64,000 nucleotides of DNA, taken from assembly GCA_022605955.1 (NCBI GenBank), contig JAKCOZ010000313.1:204727-268726 (forward strand), written 5' to 3'. This DNA comes from Rallus limicola (Eukaryota; Chordata; Aves; Gruiformes; Rallidae). A program made the translations under genes and the position numbers. The notes beneath the pieces were generated by a model. The model ran no database searches. It had not been told where the DNA came from and worked only from the letters and a program-made list of their open reading frames with translations. Positions within the stretch are counted from its first letter, which is position 1. The number at the start of each line of letters is the position of its first letter. Positions 33,108-45,600 of the stretch are shown one piece after another.

Positions 33108-36100
33108 ATGCCTTTCAGGCCTAGCTTCTTTACTTTGGGAGTTATTGCTGGACGTTTAGCATGTTTTGAACTGCAGTCTGCTAGGGCCGAGAAAAGCACC
33201 GTAGGAGGTTCCAGGCATGTTCCCTCTTTCCAGGCAAAGGAAAAGGCTGAGAGCCAAAGTGACAGGGTCTGCTCGTGTGTCCTGTTAGGAGGTTTCAGAC
33301 AAGCTATGCCTTTCAGGCCTAGCTTCTTTACTTTGGGAGTTATTGCTGGACGTTTAGCATGTTTTGAACTGCAGTCTGCTAGGGCCGAGAAAAGCACCGT
33401 AGGAGGTTCCAGGCATGTTCCCTCTTTCCAGGCAAAGGAAAAGGCTGAGAGCCAAAGTGACAGGGTCTGCTCGTGTGTCCTGTTAGGAGGTTTCAGACAA
33501 GCTATGCCTTTCAGGCCTAGCTTCTTTACTTTGGGAGTTATTGCTGGACGTTTAGCATGTTTTGAACTGCAGTCTGCTAGGGCCGAGGAAAAGCACCGTA
33601 GGAGGTTCCAGGCATGTTCCCTCTTTCCAGGCAAAGGAAAAGGCTGAGAGCCAAAGTGACAGGCTCTGCTCGTGTGTCCTGTCAGGAGGTTTCAGACAAG
33701 CTATGCCTTTCAGGCCTAGCTTCTTTACTTTGGGAGTTATTGCTGGACGTTTAGCATGTTTTGAACTGCAGTCTGCTAGGGCCGAGAAAAGCACCGTAGG
33801 AGGTTCCAGGCATGTTCCCTCTTTCCAGGCAAAGGAAAAGGCTGAGAGCCAAAGTGACAGGGTCTGCTCGTGTGTCCTGTTAGGAGGTTTCAGACAAGCT
33901 ATGCCTTTCAGGCCTAGCTTCTTTACTTTGGGAGTTATTGCTGGACGTTTAGCATGTTTTGAACTGCAGTCTGCTAGGGCCGAGAAAAGCACCGTAGGAG
34001 GTTCCAGGCATGTTCCCTCTTTCCAGGCAAAGGAAAAGGCTGAGAGCCAAAGTGACAGGGTCTGCTCGTGTGTCCTGTTAGGAGGTTTCAGACAAGCTAT
34101 GCCTTTCAGGCCTAGCTTCTTTACTTTGGGAGTTATTGCTGGACGTTTAGCATGTTTTGAACTGCAGTCTGCTAGGGCCGAGAAAAGCACCGTAGGAGGT
34201 TCCAGGCATGTTCCCTCTTTCCAGGCAAAGGAAAAGGCTGAGAGCCAAAGTGACAGGGTCTGCTCGTGTGTCCTGTTAGGAGGTTTCAGACAAGCTATGC
34301 CTTTCAGGCCTAGCTTCTTTACTTTGGGAGTTATTGCTGGACGTTTAGCATGTTTTGAACTGCAGTCTGCTAGGGCCGAGAAAAGCACCGTAGGAGGTTC
34401 CAGGCATGTTCCCTCTTTCCAGGCAAAGGGAAAGGCTGAGAGCCAAAGTGACAGGGTCTGCTCGTGTGTCCTGTTAGGAGGTTTCAGACAAGCTATGCCT
34501 TTCAGGCCTAGCTTCTTTACTTTGGGAGTTATTGCTGGACGTTTAGCATGTTTTGACTGCAGTCTGCTAGGGCCGAGAAAAGCACCGTAGGAGGTTCCAG
34601 GCATGTTCCCTCTTTCCAGGCAAAGGGAAAGGCTGAGAGCCAAAGTGACAGGGTCTGCTCGTGTGTCCTGTTAGGAGGTTTCAGACAAGCTATGCCTTTC
34701 AGGCCTAGCTTCTTTACTTTGGGAGTTATTGCTGGACGTTTAGCATGTTTTGAACTGCAGTCTGCTAGGGCCGAGAAAAGCACCGTAGGAGGTTCCAGGC
34801 ATGTTCCCTCTTTCCAGGCAAAGGAAAAGGCTGAGAGCCAAAGTGACAGGGTCTGCTCGTGTGTCCTGTTAGGAGGTTTCAGACAAGCTATGCCTTTCAG
34901 GCCTAGCTTCTTTACTTTGGGAGTTATTGCTGGACGTTTAGCATGTTTTGAACTGCAGTCTGCTAGGGCCGAGAAAAGCACCGTAGGAGGTTCCAGGCAT
35001 GTTCCCTCTTTCCAGGCAAAGGAAAAGGCTGAGAGCCAAAGTGACAGGGTCTGCTCGTGTGTCCTGTTAGGAGGTTTCAGACAAGCTATGCCTTTCAGGC
35101 CTAGCTTCTTTACTTTGGGAGTTATTGCTGGACGTTTAGCATGTTTTGAACTGCAGTCTGCTAGGGCCGAGAAAAGCACCGTAGGAGGTTCCAGGCATGT
35201 TCCCTCTTTCCAGGCAAAGGAAAAGGCTGAGAGCCAAAGTGACAGGGTCTGCTCGTGTGTCCTGTTAGGAGGTTTCAGACAAGCTATGCCTTTCAGGCCT
35301 AGCTTCTTTACTTTGGGAGTTATTGCTGGACGTTTAGCATGTTTTGAACTGCAGTCTGCTAGGGCCGAGAAAAGCACCGTAGGAGGTTCCAGGCATGTTC
35401 CCTCTTTCCAGGCAAAGGAAAAGGCTGAGAGCCAAAGTGACAGGGTCTGCTCGTGTGTCCTGTTAGGAGGTTTCAGACAAGCTATGCCTTTCAGGCCTAG
35501 CTTCTTTACTTTGGGAGTTATTGCTGGACGTTTAGCATGTTTTGAACTGCAGTCTGCTAGGGCCGAGGAAAGCACCGTAGGAGGTTCCAGGCATGTTCCC
35601 TCTTTCCAGGCAAAGGAAAAGGCTGAGAGCCAAAGTGACAGGGTCTGCTCATGTGTCCTGTTAGGAGGTTTCAGACAAGCTATGCCTTTCAGGCCTAGCT
35701 TCTTTACTTTGGGAGTTATTGCTGGCCGTTTAGCATGTTTTGAACTGCAGTCTGCTAGGGCCGAGAAAAGCACCGTAGGAGGTTCCAGGCATGTTCCCTC
35801 TTTCCAGGCAAAGGTAAAGGCTGAGAGCCAAAGTGACAGGGTCTGCTCGTGTGTCCTGTTAGGAGGTTTCAGACAAGCTATGCCTTTCAGGCCTAGCTTC
35901 TTTACTTTGGGAGTTATTGCTGGACGTTTAGCATGTTTTGAACTGCAGTCTGCTAGGGCCGAGAAAAGCACCGTAGGAGGTTCCAGGCATGTTCCCTCTT
36001 TCCAGGCAAAGGAAAAGGCTGAGAGCCAAAGTGACAGGGTCTGCTCGTGTGTCCTGTTAGGAGGTTTCAGACAAGCTATGCCTTTCAGGCCTAGCTTCTT

Positions 36101-37068
36101 TACTTTGGGAGTTATTGCTGGACGTTTAGCATGTTTTGAACTGCAGTCTGCTAGGGCCGAGGAAAGCACCGTAGGAGGTTCCAGGCATGTTCCCTCTTTC
36201 CAGGCAAAGGAAAAGGCTGAGAGCCAAAGTGACAGGGTCTGCTCGTGTGTCCTGTTAGGAGGTTTCAGACAAGCTATGCCTTTCAGGCCTAGCTTCTTTT
36301 ACTTTGGGAGTTATTGCTGGACGTTTAGCATGTTTTGAACTGCAGTCTGCTAGGGCCGAGAAAAGCACCGTAGGAGGTTCCAGGCATGTTCCCTCTTTCC
36401 AGGCAAAGGAAAAGGCTGAGAGCCAAAGTGACAGGGTCTGCTCGTGTGTCCTGTTAGGAGGTTTCAGACAAGCTATGCCTTTCAGGCCTAGCTTCTTTAC
36501 TTTGGGAGTTATTGCTGGACGTTTAGCATGTTTTGAACTGCAGTCTGCTAGGGCCGAGAAAAGCACCGTAGGAGGTTCCAGGCATGTTCCCTCTTTCCAG
36601 GCAAAGGAAAAGGCTGAGAGCCAAAGTGACAGGGTCTGCTCGTGTGTCCTGTTAGGAGGTTTCAGACAAGCTATGCCTTTCAGGCCTAGCTTCTTTACTT
36701 TGGGAGTTATTGCTGGACGTTTAGCATGTTTTGAACTGCAGTCTGCTAGGGCCGAGAAAAGCACCGTAGGAGGTTCCAGGCATGTTCCCTCTTTCCAGGC
36801 AAAGGAAAAGGCTGAGAGCCAAAGTGACAGGGTCTGCTCGTGTGTCCTGTTAGGAGGTTTCAGACAAGCTATGCCTTTCAGGCCTAGCTTCTTTACTTTG
36901 GGAGTTATTGCTGGACGTTTAGCATGTTTTGAACTGCAGTCTGCTAGGGCCGAGAAAAGCACCGTAGGAGGTTCCAGGCATGTTCCCTCTTTCCAGGCAA
37001 AGGAAAAGGCTGAGAGCCAAAGTGACAGGGTCTGCTCGTGTGTCCTGTTAGGAGGTTTCAGACAAGCT

Positions 37069-38849
37069 ATGCCTTTCAGGCCTAGCTTCTTTACTTTGGG
37101 AGTTATTGCTGGACGTTTAGCATGTTTTGAACTGCAGTCTGCTAGGGCCGAGAAAAGCACCGTAGGAGGTTCCAGGCATGTTCCCTCTTTCCAGGCAAAG
37201 GAAAAGGCTGAGAGCCAAAGTGACAGGCTCTGCTCGTGTGTCCTGTTAGGAGGTTTCAGACAAGCTATGCCTTTCAGGCCTAGCTTCTTTACTTTGGGAG
37301 TTATTGCTGGACGTTTAGCATGTTTTGAACTGCAGTCTGCTAGGGCCGAGAAAAGCACCGTAGGAGGTTCCAGGCATGTTCCCTCTTTCCAGGCAAAGGA
37401 AAAGGCTGAGAGCCAAAGTGACAGGGTCTGCTCGTGTGTCCTGTTAGGAGGTTTCAGACAAGCTATGCCTTTCAGGCCTAGCTTCTTTACTTTGGGAGTT
37501 ATTGCTGGACGTTTAGCATGTTTTGAACTGCAGTCTGCTAGGGCCGAGAAAAGCACCGTAGGAGGTTCCAGGCATGTTCCCTCTTTCCAGGCAAAGGAAA
37601 AGGCTGAGAGCCAAAGTGACAGGCTCTGCTCGTGTGTCCTGTCAGGAGGTTTCAGACAAGCTATGCCTTTCAGGCCTAGCTTCTTTACTTTGGGAGTTAT
37701 TGCTGGACGTTTAGCATGTTTTGAACTGCAGTCTGCTAGGGCCGAGAAAAGCACCGTAGGAGGTTCCAGGCATGTTCCCTCTTTCCAGGCAAAGAAAAGG
37801 CTGAGAGCCAAAGTGACAGGGTCTGCTCGTGTGTCCTGTTAGGAGGTTTCAGACAAGCTATGCCTTTCAGGCCTAGCTTCTTTACTTTGGGAGTTATTGC
37901 TGGACGTTTAGCATGTTTTGAACTGCAGTCTGCTAGGGCCGAGAAAAGCACCGTAGGAGGTTCCAGGCATGTTCCCTCTTTCCAGGCAAAGGAAAAGGCT
38001 GAGAGCCAAAGTGACAGGGTCTGCTCGTGTGTCCTGTTAGGAGGTTTCAGACAAGCTATGCCTTTCAGGCCTAGCTTCTTTACTTTGGGAGTTATTGCTG
38101 GACGTTTAGCATGTTTTGAACTGCAGTCTGCTAGGGCCGAGAAAAGCACCGTAGGAGGTTCCAGGCATGTTCCCTCTTTCCAGGCAAAGGAAAAGGCTGA
38201 GAGCCAAAGTGACAGGGTCTGCTCGTGTGTCCTGTTAGGAGGTTTCAGACAAGCTATGCCTTTCAGGCCTACCTTCTTTACTTTGGGAGTTATTGCTGGA
38301 CGTTTAGCATGTTTTGAACTGCAGTCTGCTAGGGCCGAGAAAAGCACCGTAGGAGGTTCCAGGCATGTTCCCTCTTTCCAGGCAAAGGAAAAGGCTGAGA
38401 GCCAAAGTGACAGGGTCTGCTCGTGTGTCCTGTTAGGAGGTTTCAGACAAGCTATGCCTTTCAGGCCTAGCTTCTTTACTTTGGGAGTTATTGCTGGACG
38501 TTTAGCATGTTTTGAACTGCAGTCTGCTAGGGCCGAGAAAAGCACCGTAGGAGGTTCCAGGCATGTTCCCTCTTTCCAGGCAAAGGAAAAGGCTGAGAGC
38601 CAAAGTGACAGGGTCTGCTCGTGTGTCCTGTTAGGAGGTTTCAGACAAGCTATGCCTTTCAGGCCTAGCTTCTTTACTTTGGGAGTTAATGCTGGACGTT
38701 TAGCATGTTTTGAACTGCAGTCTGCTAGGGCTGAGAAAAGCACCGTAGGAGGTTCCAGGCATGTTCCCTCTTTCCAGGCAAAGGAAAAGGCTGAGAGCCA
38801 AAGTGACAGGGTCTGCTCGTGTGTCCTGATAGGAGGTTTCAGACAAGCT
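37069..38849 (+). repeat. Nine-monomer module repeated at 44,394-46,175 and, degraded, from about 57,077
   Basis: Each copy reads GGCTCTG monomer, majority, a monomer ending GGCTCTG plus CCTGTCAGG, then five monomers and an N-type monomer. The first two copies are 37 monomers apart (the N monomers start at 38,652 and 45,978, exactly 7,326 bp). A third copy begins near 57,077 with GGCTCTG (57,232) and then GGCTCTG plus CCTGTCAGG (57,630-57,655). Its later part falls in the error-rich stretch at 58.2-58.4 kb. In the second and third copies the preceding monomer carries CTCGAG. Confidence 0.75.
38652..38849 (+). repeat. N-type monomer (eight copies, right domain only)
   Basis: Three changes always occur together: GAGTTAATGC for GAGTTATTGC, GGGCTGAG for GGGCCGAG, and CCTGATAGG for CCTGTTAGG. 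Starts are 38,652, 45,978, 46,374, 48,552, 49,344, 51,324, 52,116 and 54,294. Pairs 48,552/49,344 and 51,324/52,116 are four monomers apart; the pair 45,978/46,374 is two apart. CCTGATAGG alone also occurs at about 10,318, 11,108, 58,452 and 58,650, so that single change is not diagnostic. Confidence 0.9.
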
Positions 38850-41800
38850 ATGCCTTTCAGGCCTAGCTTCTTTACTTTGGGAGTTATTGCTGGACGTTTA
38901 GCATGTTTTGAACTGCAGTCTGCTAGGGCCGAGAAAAGCACCGTAGGAGGTTCCAGGCATGTTCCCTCTTTCCAGGCAAAGGAAAAGGCTACGAGCCAAA
39001 GTGACAGGGTCTGCTCGTGTGTCCTGTTAGGAGGTTTCAGACAAGCTATGCCTTTCAGGCCTAGCTTCTTTACTTTGGGAGTTATTGCTGGACGTTTAGC
39101 ATGTTTTGAACTGCAGTCTGCTAGGGCCGAGAAAAGCACCGTAGGAGGTTCCAGGCATGTTCCCTCTTTCCAGGCAAAGGAAAAGGCTGAGAGCCAAAGT
39201 GACAGGGTCTGCTCGTGTGTCCTGTTAGGAGGTTTCAGACAAGCTATGCCTTTCAGGCCTAGCTTCTTTACTTTGGGAGTTATTGCTGGACGTTTAGCAT
39301 GTTTTGAACTGCAGTCTGCTAGGGCCGAGAAAAGCACCGTAGGAGGTTCCAGGCATGTTCCCTCTTTCCAGGCAAAGGAAAAGGCTGAGAGCCAAAGTGA
39401 CAGGGTCTGCTCGTGTGTCCTGTTAGGAGGTTTCAGACAAGCTATGCCTTTCAGGCCTAGCTTCTTTACTTTGGGAGTTATTGCTGGCCGTTTAGCATGT
39501 TTTGAACTGCAGTCTGCTAGGGCCGAGAAAAGCACCGTAGGAGGTTCCAGGCATGTTCCCTCTTTCCAGGCAAAGGAAAAGGCTGAGAGCCAAAGTGACA
39601 GGGTCTGCTCGTGTGTCCTGTTAGGAGGTTTCAGACAAGCTATGCCTTTCAGGCCTATCTTCTTTACTTTGGGAGTTATTGCTGGACGTTTAGCATGTTT
39701 TGAACTGCAGTCTGCTAGGGCCGAGGAAAGCACCGTAGGAGGTTCCAGGCATGTTCCCTCTTTCCAGGCAAAGGAAAAGGCTGAGAGCCAAAGTGACAGG
39801 GTCTGCTCGTGTGTCCTGTTAGGAGGTTTCAGACAAGCTATGCCTTTCAGGCCTAGCTTCTTTACTTTGGGAGTTATTGCTGGACGTTTAGCATGTTTTG
39901 AACTGCAGTCTGCTAGGGCCGAGAAAAGCACCGTAGGAGGTTCCAGGCATGTTCCCTCTTTCCAGGCAAAGGAAAAGGCTGAGAGCCAAAGTGACAGGGT
40001 CTGCTCGTGTGTCCTGTTAGGAGGTTTCAGACAAGCTATGCCTTTCAGGCCTAGCTTCTTTACTTTGGGAGTTATTGCTGGACGTTTAGCATGTTTTGAA
40101 CTGCAGTCTGCTAGGGCCGAGGAAAGCACCGTAGGAGGTTCCAGGCATGTTCCCTCTTTCCAGGCAAAGGAAAAGGCTGAGAGCCAAAGTGACAGGGTCT
40201 GCTCGTGTGTCCTGTTAGGAGGTTTCAGACAAGCTATGCCTTTCAGGCCTAGCTTCTTTACTTTGGGAGTTATTGCTGGACGTTTAGCATGTTTTGAACT
40301 GCAGTCTGCTAGGGCCGAGGAAAGCACCGTAGGAGGTTCCAGGCATGTTCCCTCTTTCCAGGCAAAGGAAAAGGCTGAGAGCCAAAGTGACAGGGTCTGC
40401 TCATGTGTCCTGTTAGGAGGTTTCAGACAAGCTATGCCTTTCAGGCCTAGCTTCTTTACTTTGGGAGTTATTGCTGGCCGTTTAGCATGTTTTGAACTGC
40501 AGTCTGCTAGGGCCGAGAAAAGCACCGTAGGAGGTTCCAGGCATGTTCCCTCTTTCCAGGCAAAGGAAAAGGCTGAGAGCCAAAGTGACAGGGTCTGCTC
40601 GTGTGTCCTGTTAGGAGGTTTCAGACAAGCTATGCCTTTCAGGCCTAGCTTCTTTACTTTGGGAGTTATTGCTGGACGTTTAGCATGTTTTGAACTGCAG
40701 TCTGCTAGGGCCGAGAAAAGCACCGTAGGAGGTTCCAGGCATGTTCCCTCTTTCCAGGCAAAGGAAAAGGCTGAGAGCCAAAGTGACAGGGTCTGCTCGT
40801 GTGTCCTGTTAGGAGGTTTCAGACAAGCTATGCCTTTCAGGCCTAGCTTCTTTACTTTGGGAGTTATTGCTGGACGTTTAGCATGTTTTGAACTGCAGTC
40901 TGCTAGGGCCGAGGAAAGCACCGTAGGAGGTTCCAGGCATGTTCCCTCTTTCCAGGCAAAGGAAAAGGCTGAGAGCCAAAGTGACAGGGTCTGCTCGTGT
41001 GTCCTGTTAGGAGGTTTCAGACAAGCTATGCCTTTCAGGCCTAGCTTCTTTACTTTGGGAGTTATTGCTGGACGTTTAGCATGTTTTGAACTGCAGTCTG
41101 CTAGGGCCGAGAAAAGCACCGTAGGAGGTTCCAGGCATGTTCCCTCTTTCCAGGCAAAGGAAAAGGCTGAGAGCCAAAGTGACAGGGTCTGCTCGTGTGT
41201 CCTGTTAGTAGGTTTCAGACAAGCTATGCCTTTCAGGCCTAGCTTCTTTACTTTGGGAGTTATTGCTGGACGTTTAGCATGTTTTGAACTGCAGTCTGCT
41301 AGGGCCGAGAAAAGCACCGTAGGAGGTTCCAGGCATGTTCCCTCTTTCCAGGCAAAGGAAAAGGCTGAGAGCCAAAGTGACAGGGTCTGCTCGTGTGTCC
41401 TGTTAGGAGGTTTCAGACAAGCTATGCCTTTCAGGCCTAGCTTCTTTACTTTGGGAGTTATTGCTGGACGTTTAGCATGTTTTGAACTGCAGTCTGCTAG
41501 GGCCGAGAAAAGCACCGTAGGAGGTTCCAGGCATGTTCCCTCTTTCCAGGCAAAGGAAAAGGCTGAGAGCCAAAGTGACAGGGTCTGCTCGTGTGTCCTG
41601 TTAGGAGGTTTCAGACAAGCTATGCCTTTCAGGCCTAGCTTCTTTACTTTGGGAGTTATTGCTGGACGTTTAGCATGTTTTGAACTGCAGTCTGCTAGGG
41701 CCGAGGAAAGCACCGTAGGAGGTTCCAGGCATGTTCCCTCTTTCCAGGCAAAGGAAAAGGCTGAGAGCCAAAGTGACAGGGTCTGCTCGTGTGTCCTGTT

Positions 41801-42017
41801 AGGAGGTTTCAGACAAGCTATGCCTTTCAGGCCTAGCTTCTTTACTTTGGGAGTTATTGCTGGCCGTTTAGCATGTTTTGAACTGCAGTCTGCTAGGGCC
41901 GAGAAAAGCACCGTAGGAGGTTCCAGGCATGTTCCCTCTTTCCAGGCAAAGGAAAAGGCTGAGAGCCAAAGTGACAGGGTCTGCTCGTGTGTCCTGTTAG
42001 GAGGTTTCAGACAAGCT

Positions 42018-42611
42018 ATGCCTTTCAGGCCTAGCTTCTTTACTTTGGGAGTTATTGCTGGACGTTTAGCATGTTTTGAACTGCAGTCTGCTAGGGCCGA
42101 GAAAAGCACTGTAGGAGGTTCCAGGCATGTTCCCTCTTTCCAGGCAAAGGGAAAGGCTGAGAGCCAAAGTGACAGGGTCTGCTCGTGTGTCCTGTTAGGA
42201 GGTTTCAGACAAGCTATGCCTTTCAGGCCTAGCTTCTTTACTTTGGGAGTTATTGCTGGACGTTTAGCATGTTTTGAACTGCAGTCTGCTAGGGCAGAGA
42301 AAAGCACCGTAGGAGGTTCCAGGCATGTTCCCTCTTTCCAGGCAAAGGGAAAGGCTGAGAGCCAAAGTGACAGGGTCTGCTCGTGTGTCCTGTTAGGAGG
42401 TTTCAGACAAGCTATGCCTTTCAGGCCTAGCTTCTTTACTTTGGGAGTTATTGCTGGACGTTTAGCATGTTTTGAACTGCAGTCTGCTAGGGCCGAGAAA
42501 AGCACCGTAGGAGGTTCCAGGCATGTTCCCTCTTTCCAGGCAAAGGAAAGGGCTGAGAGCCAAAGTGACAGGGTCTGCTCGTGTGTCCTGTTAGGAGGTT
42601 TCAGACAAGCT
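42018..42611 (+). repeat. Cluster of monomers with a changed purine-tail sequence
   Basis: Three consecutive monomers carry AAAGGGAAAGG, AAAGGGAAAGG and AAAGGAAAGGG in place of AAAGGAAAAGG. AAAGGGAAAGG also occurs in adjacent pairs near 32,842/33,040 and 34,428/34,625, and singly near 12,254 and 27,499. The paired copies suggest that a monomer pair spread as a unit in the right domain. Confidence 0.7.
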
Positions 42612-45600
42612 ATGCCTTTCAGGCCTAGCTTCTTTACTTTGGGAGTTATTGCTGGACGTTTAGCATGTTTTGAACTGCAGTCTGCTAGGGCCGAGAAAAG
42701 CACCGTAGGAGGTTCCAGGCATGTTCCCTCTTTCCAGGCAAAGGAAAAGGCTGAGAGCCAAAGTGACAGGGTCTGCTCGTGTGTCCTGTTAGGAGGTTTC
42801 AGACAAGCTATGCCTTTCAGGCCTAGCTTCTTTACTTTGGGAGTTATTGCTGGACGTTTAGCATGTTTTGAACTGCAGTCTGCTAGGGCCGAGAAAAGCA
42901 CCGTAGGAGGTTCCAGGCATGTTCCCTCTTTCCAGGCAAAGGAAAAGGCTGAGAGCCAAAGTGACAGGGTCTGCTCGTGTGTCCTGTTAGGAGGTTTCAG
43001 ACAAGCTATGCCTTTCAGGCCTAGCTTCTTTACTTTGGGAGTTATTGCTGGACGTTTAGCATGTTTTGAACTGCAGTCTGCTAGGGCCGAGAAAAGCACC
43101 GTAGGAGGTTCCAGGCATGTTCCCTCTTTCCAGGCAAAGGAAAAGGCTGAGAGCCAAAGTGACAGGGTCTGCTCGTGTGTCCTGTTAGGAGGTTTCAGAC
43201 AAGCTATGCCTTTCAGGCCTAGCTTCTTTACTTTGGGAGTTATTGCTGGACGTTTAGCATGTTTTGAACTGCAGTCTGCTAGGGCCGAGGAAAGCACCGT
43301 AGGAGGTTCCAGGCATGTTCCCTCTTTCCAGGCAAAGGAAAAGGCTGAGAGCCAAAGTGACAGGGTCTGCTCATGTGTCCTGTTAGGAGGTTTCAGACAA
43401 GCTATGCCTTTCAGGCCTAGCTTCTTTACTTTGGGAGTTATTGCTGGCCGTTTAGCATGTTTTGAACTGCAGTCTGCTAGGGCCGAGAAAAGCACCGTAG
43501 GAGGTTCCAGGCATGTTCCCTCTTTCCAGGCAAAGGAAAAGGCTGAGAGCCAAAGTGACAGGGTCTGCTCGTGTGTCCTGTTAGGAGGTTTCAGACAAGC
43601 TATGCCTTTCAGGCCTAGCTTCTTTACTTTGGGAGTTATTGCTGGACGTTTAGCATGTTTTGAACTGCAGTCTGCTAGGGCCGAGAAAAGCACCGTAGGA
43701 GGTTCCAGGCATGTTCCCTCTTTCCAGGCAAAGGAAAAGGCTGAGAGCCAAAGTGACAGGGTCTGCTCGTGTGTCCTGTTAGGAGGTTTCAGACAAGCTA
43801 TGCCTTTCAGGCCTAGCTTCTTTACTTTGGGAGTTATTGCTGGACGTTTAGCATGTTTTGAACTGCAGTCTGCTAGGGCCGAGGAAAGCACCGTAGGAGG
43901 TTCCAGGCATGTTCCCTCTTTCCAGGCAAAGGAAAAGGCTGAGAGCCAAAGTGACAGGCTCTGCTCGTGTGTCCTGTTAGGAGGTTTCAGACAAGCTATG
44001 CCTTTCAGGCCTAGCTTCTTTACTTTGGGAGTTATTGCTGGACGTTTAGCATGTTTTGAACTGCAGTCTGCTAGGGCCGAGAAAAGCACCGTAGGAGGTT
44101 CCAGGCATGTTCCCTCTTTCCAGGCAAAGGAAAAGGCTGAGAGCCAAAGTGACAGGGTCTGCTCGTGTGTCCTGTTAGGAGGTTTCAGACAAGCTATGCC
44201 TTTCAGGCCTAGCTTCTTTACTTTGGGAGTTATTGCTGGACGTTTAGCATGTTTTGAACTGCAGTCTGCTAGGCTCGAGAAAAGCACCGTAGGAGGTTCC
44301 AGGCATGTTCCCTCTTTCCAGGCAAAGGAAAAGGCTGAGAGCCAAAGTGACAGGGTCTGCTCGTGTGTCCTGTTAGGAGGTTTCAGACAAGCTATGCCTT
44401 TCAGGCCTAGCTTCTTTACTTTGGGAGTTATTGCTGGACGTTTAGCATGTTTTGAACTGCAGTCTGCTAGGGCCGAGAAAAGCACCGTAGGAGGTTCCAG
44501 GCATGTTCCCTCTTTCCAGGCAAAGGAAAAGGCTGAGAGCCAAAGTGACAGGCTCTGCTCGTGTGTCCTGTTAGGAGGTTTCAGACAAGCTATGCCTTTC
44601 AGGCCTAGCTTCTTTACTTTGGGAGTTATTGCTGGACGTTTAGCATGTTTTGAACTGCAGTCTGCTAGGGCCGAGAAAAGCACCGTAGGAGGTTCCAGGC
44701 ATGTTCCCTCTTTCCAGGCAAAGGAAAAGGCTGAGAGCCAAAGTGACAGGGTCTGCTCGTGTGTCCTGTTAGGAGGTTTCAGACAAGCTATGCCTTTCAG
44801 GCCTAGCTTCTTTACTTTGGGAGTTATTGCTGGACGTTTAGCATGTTTTGAACTGCAGTCTGCTAGGGCCGAGAAAAGCACCGTAGGAGGTTCCAGGCAT
44901 GTTCCCTCTTTCCAGGCAAAGGAAAAGGCTGAGAGCCAAAGTGACAGGCTCTGCTCGTGTGTCCTGTCAGGAGGTTTCAGACAAGCTATGCCTTTCAGGC
45001 CTAGCTTCTTTACTTTGGGAGTTATTGCTGGACGTTTAGCATGTTTTGAACTGCAGTCTGCTAGGGCCGAGAAAAGCACCGTAGGAGGTTCCAGGCATGT
45101 TCCCTCTTTCCAGGCAAAGGAAAAGGCTGAGAGCCAAAGTGACAGGGTCTGCTCGTGTGTCCTGTTAGGAGGTTTCAGACAAGCTATGCCTTTCAGGCCT
45201 AGCTTCTTTACTTTGGGAGTTATTGCTGGACGTTTAGCATGTTTTGAACTGCAGTCTGCTAGGGCCGAGAAAAGCACCGTAGGAGGTTCCAGGCATGTTC
45301 CCTCTTTCCAGGCAAAGGAAAAGGCTGAGAGCCAAAGTGACAGGGTCTGCTCGTGTGTCCTGTTAGGAGGTTTCAGACAAGCTATGCCTTTCAGGCCTAG
45401 CTTCTTTACTTTGGGAGTTATTGCTGGACGTTTAGCATGTTTTGAACTGCAGTCTGCTAGGGCCGAGAAAAGCACCGTAGGAGGTTCCAGGCATGTTCCC
45501 TCTTTCCAGGCAAAGGAAAAGGCTGAGAGCCAAAGTGACAGGGTCTGCTCGTGTGTCCTGTTAGGAGGTTTCAGACAAGCTATGCCTTTCAGGCCTAGCT

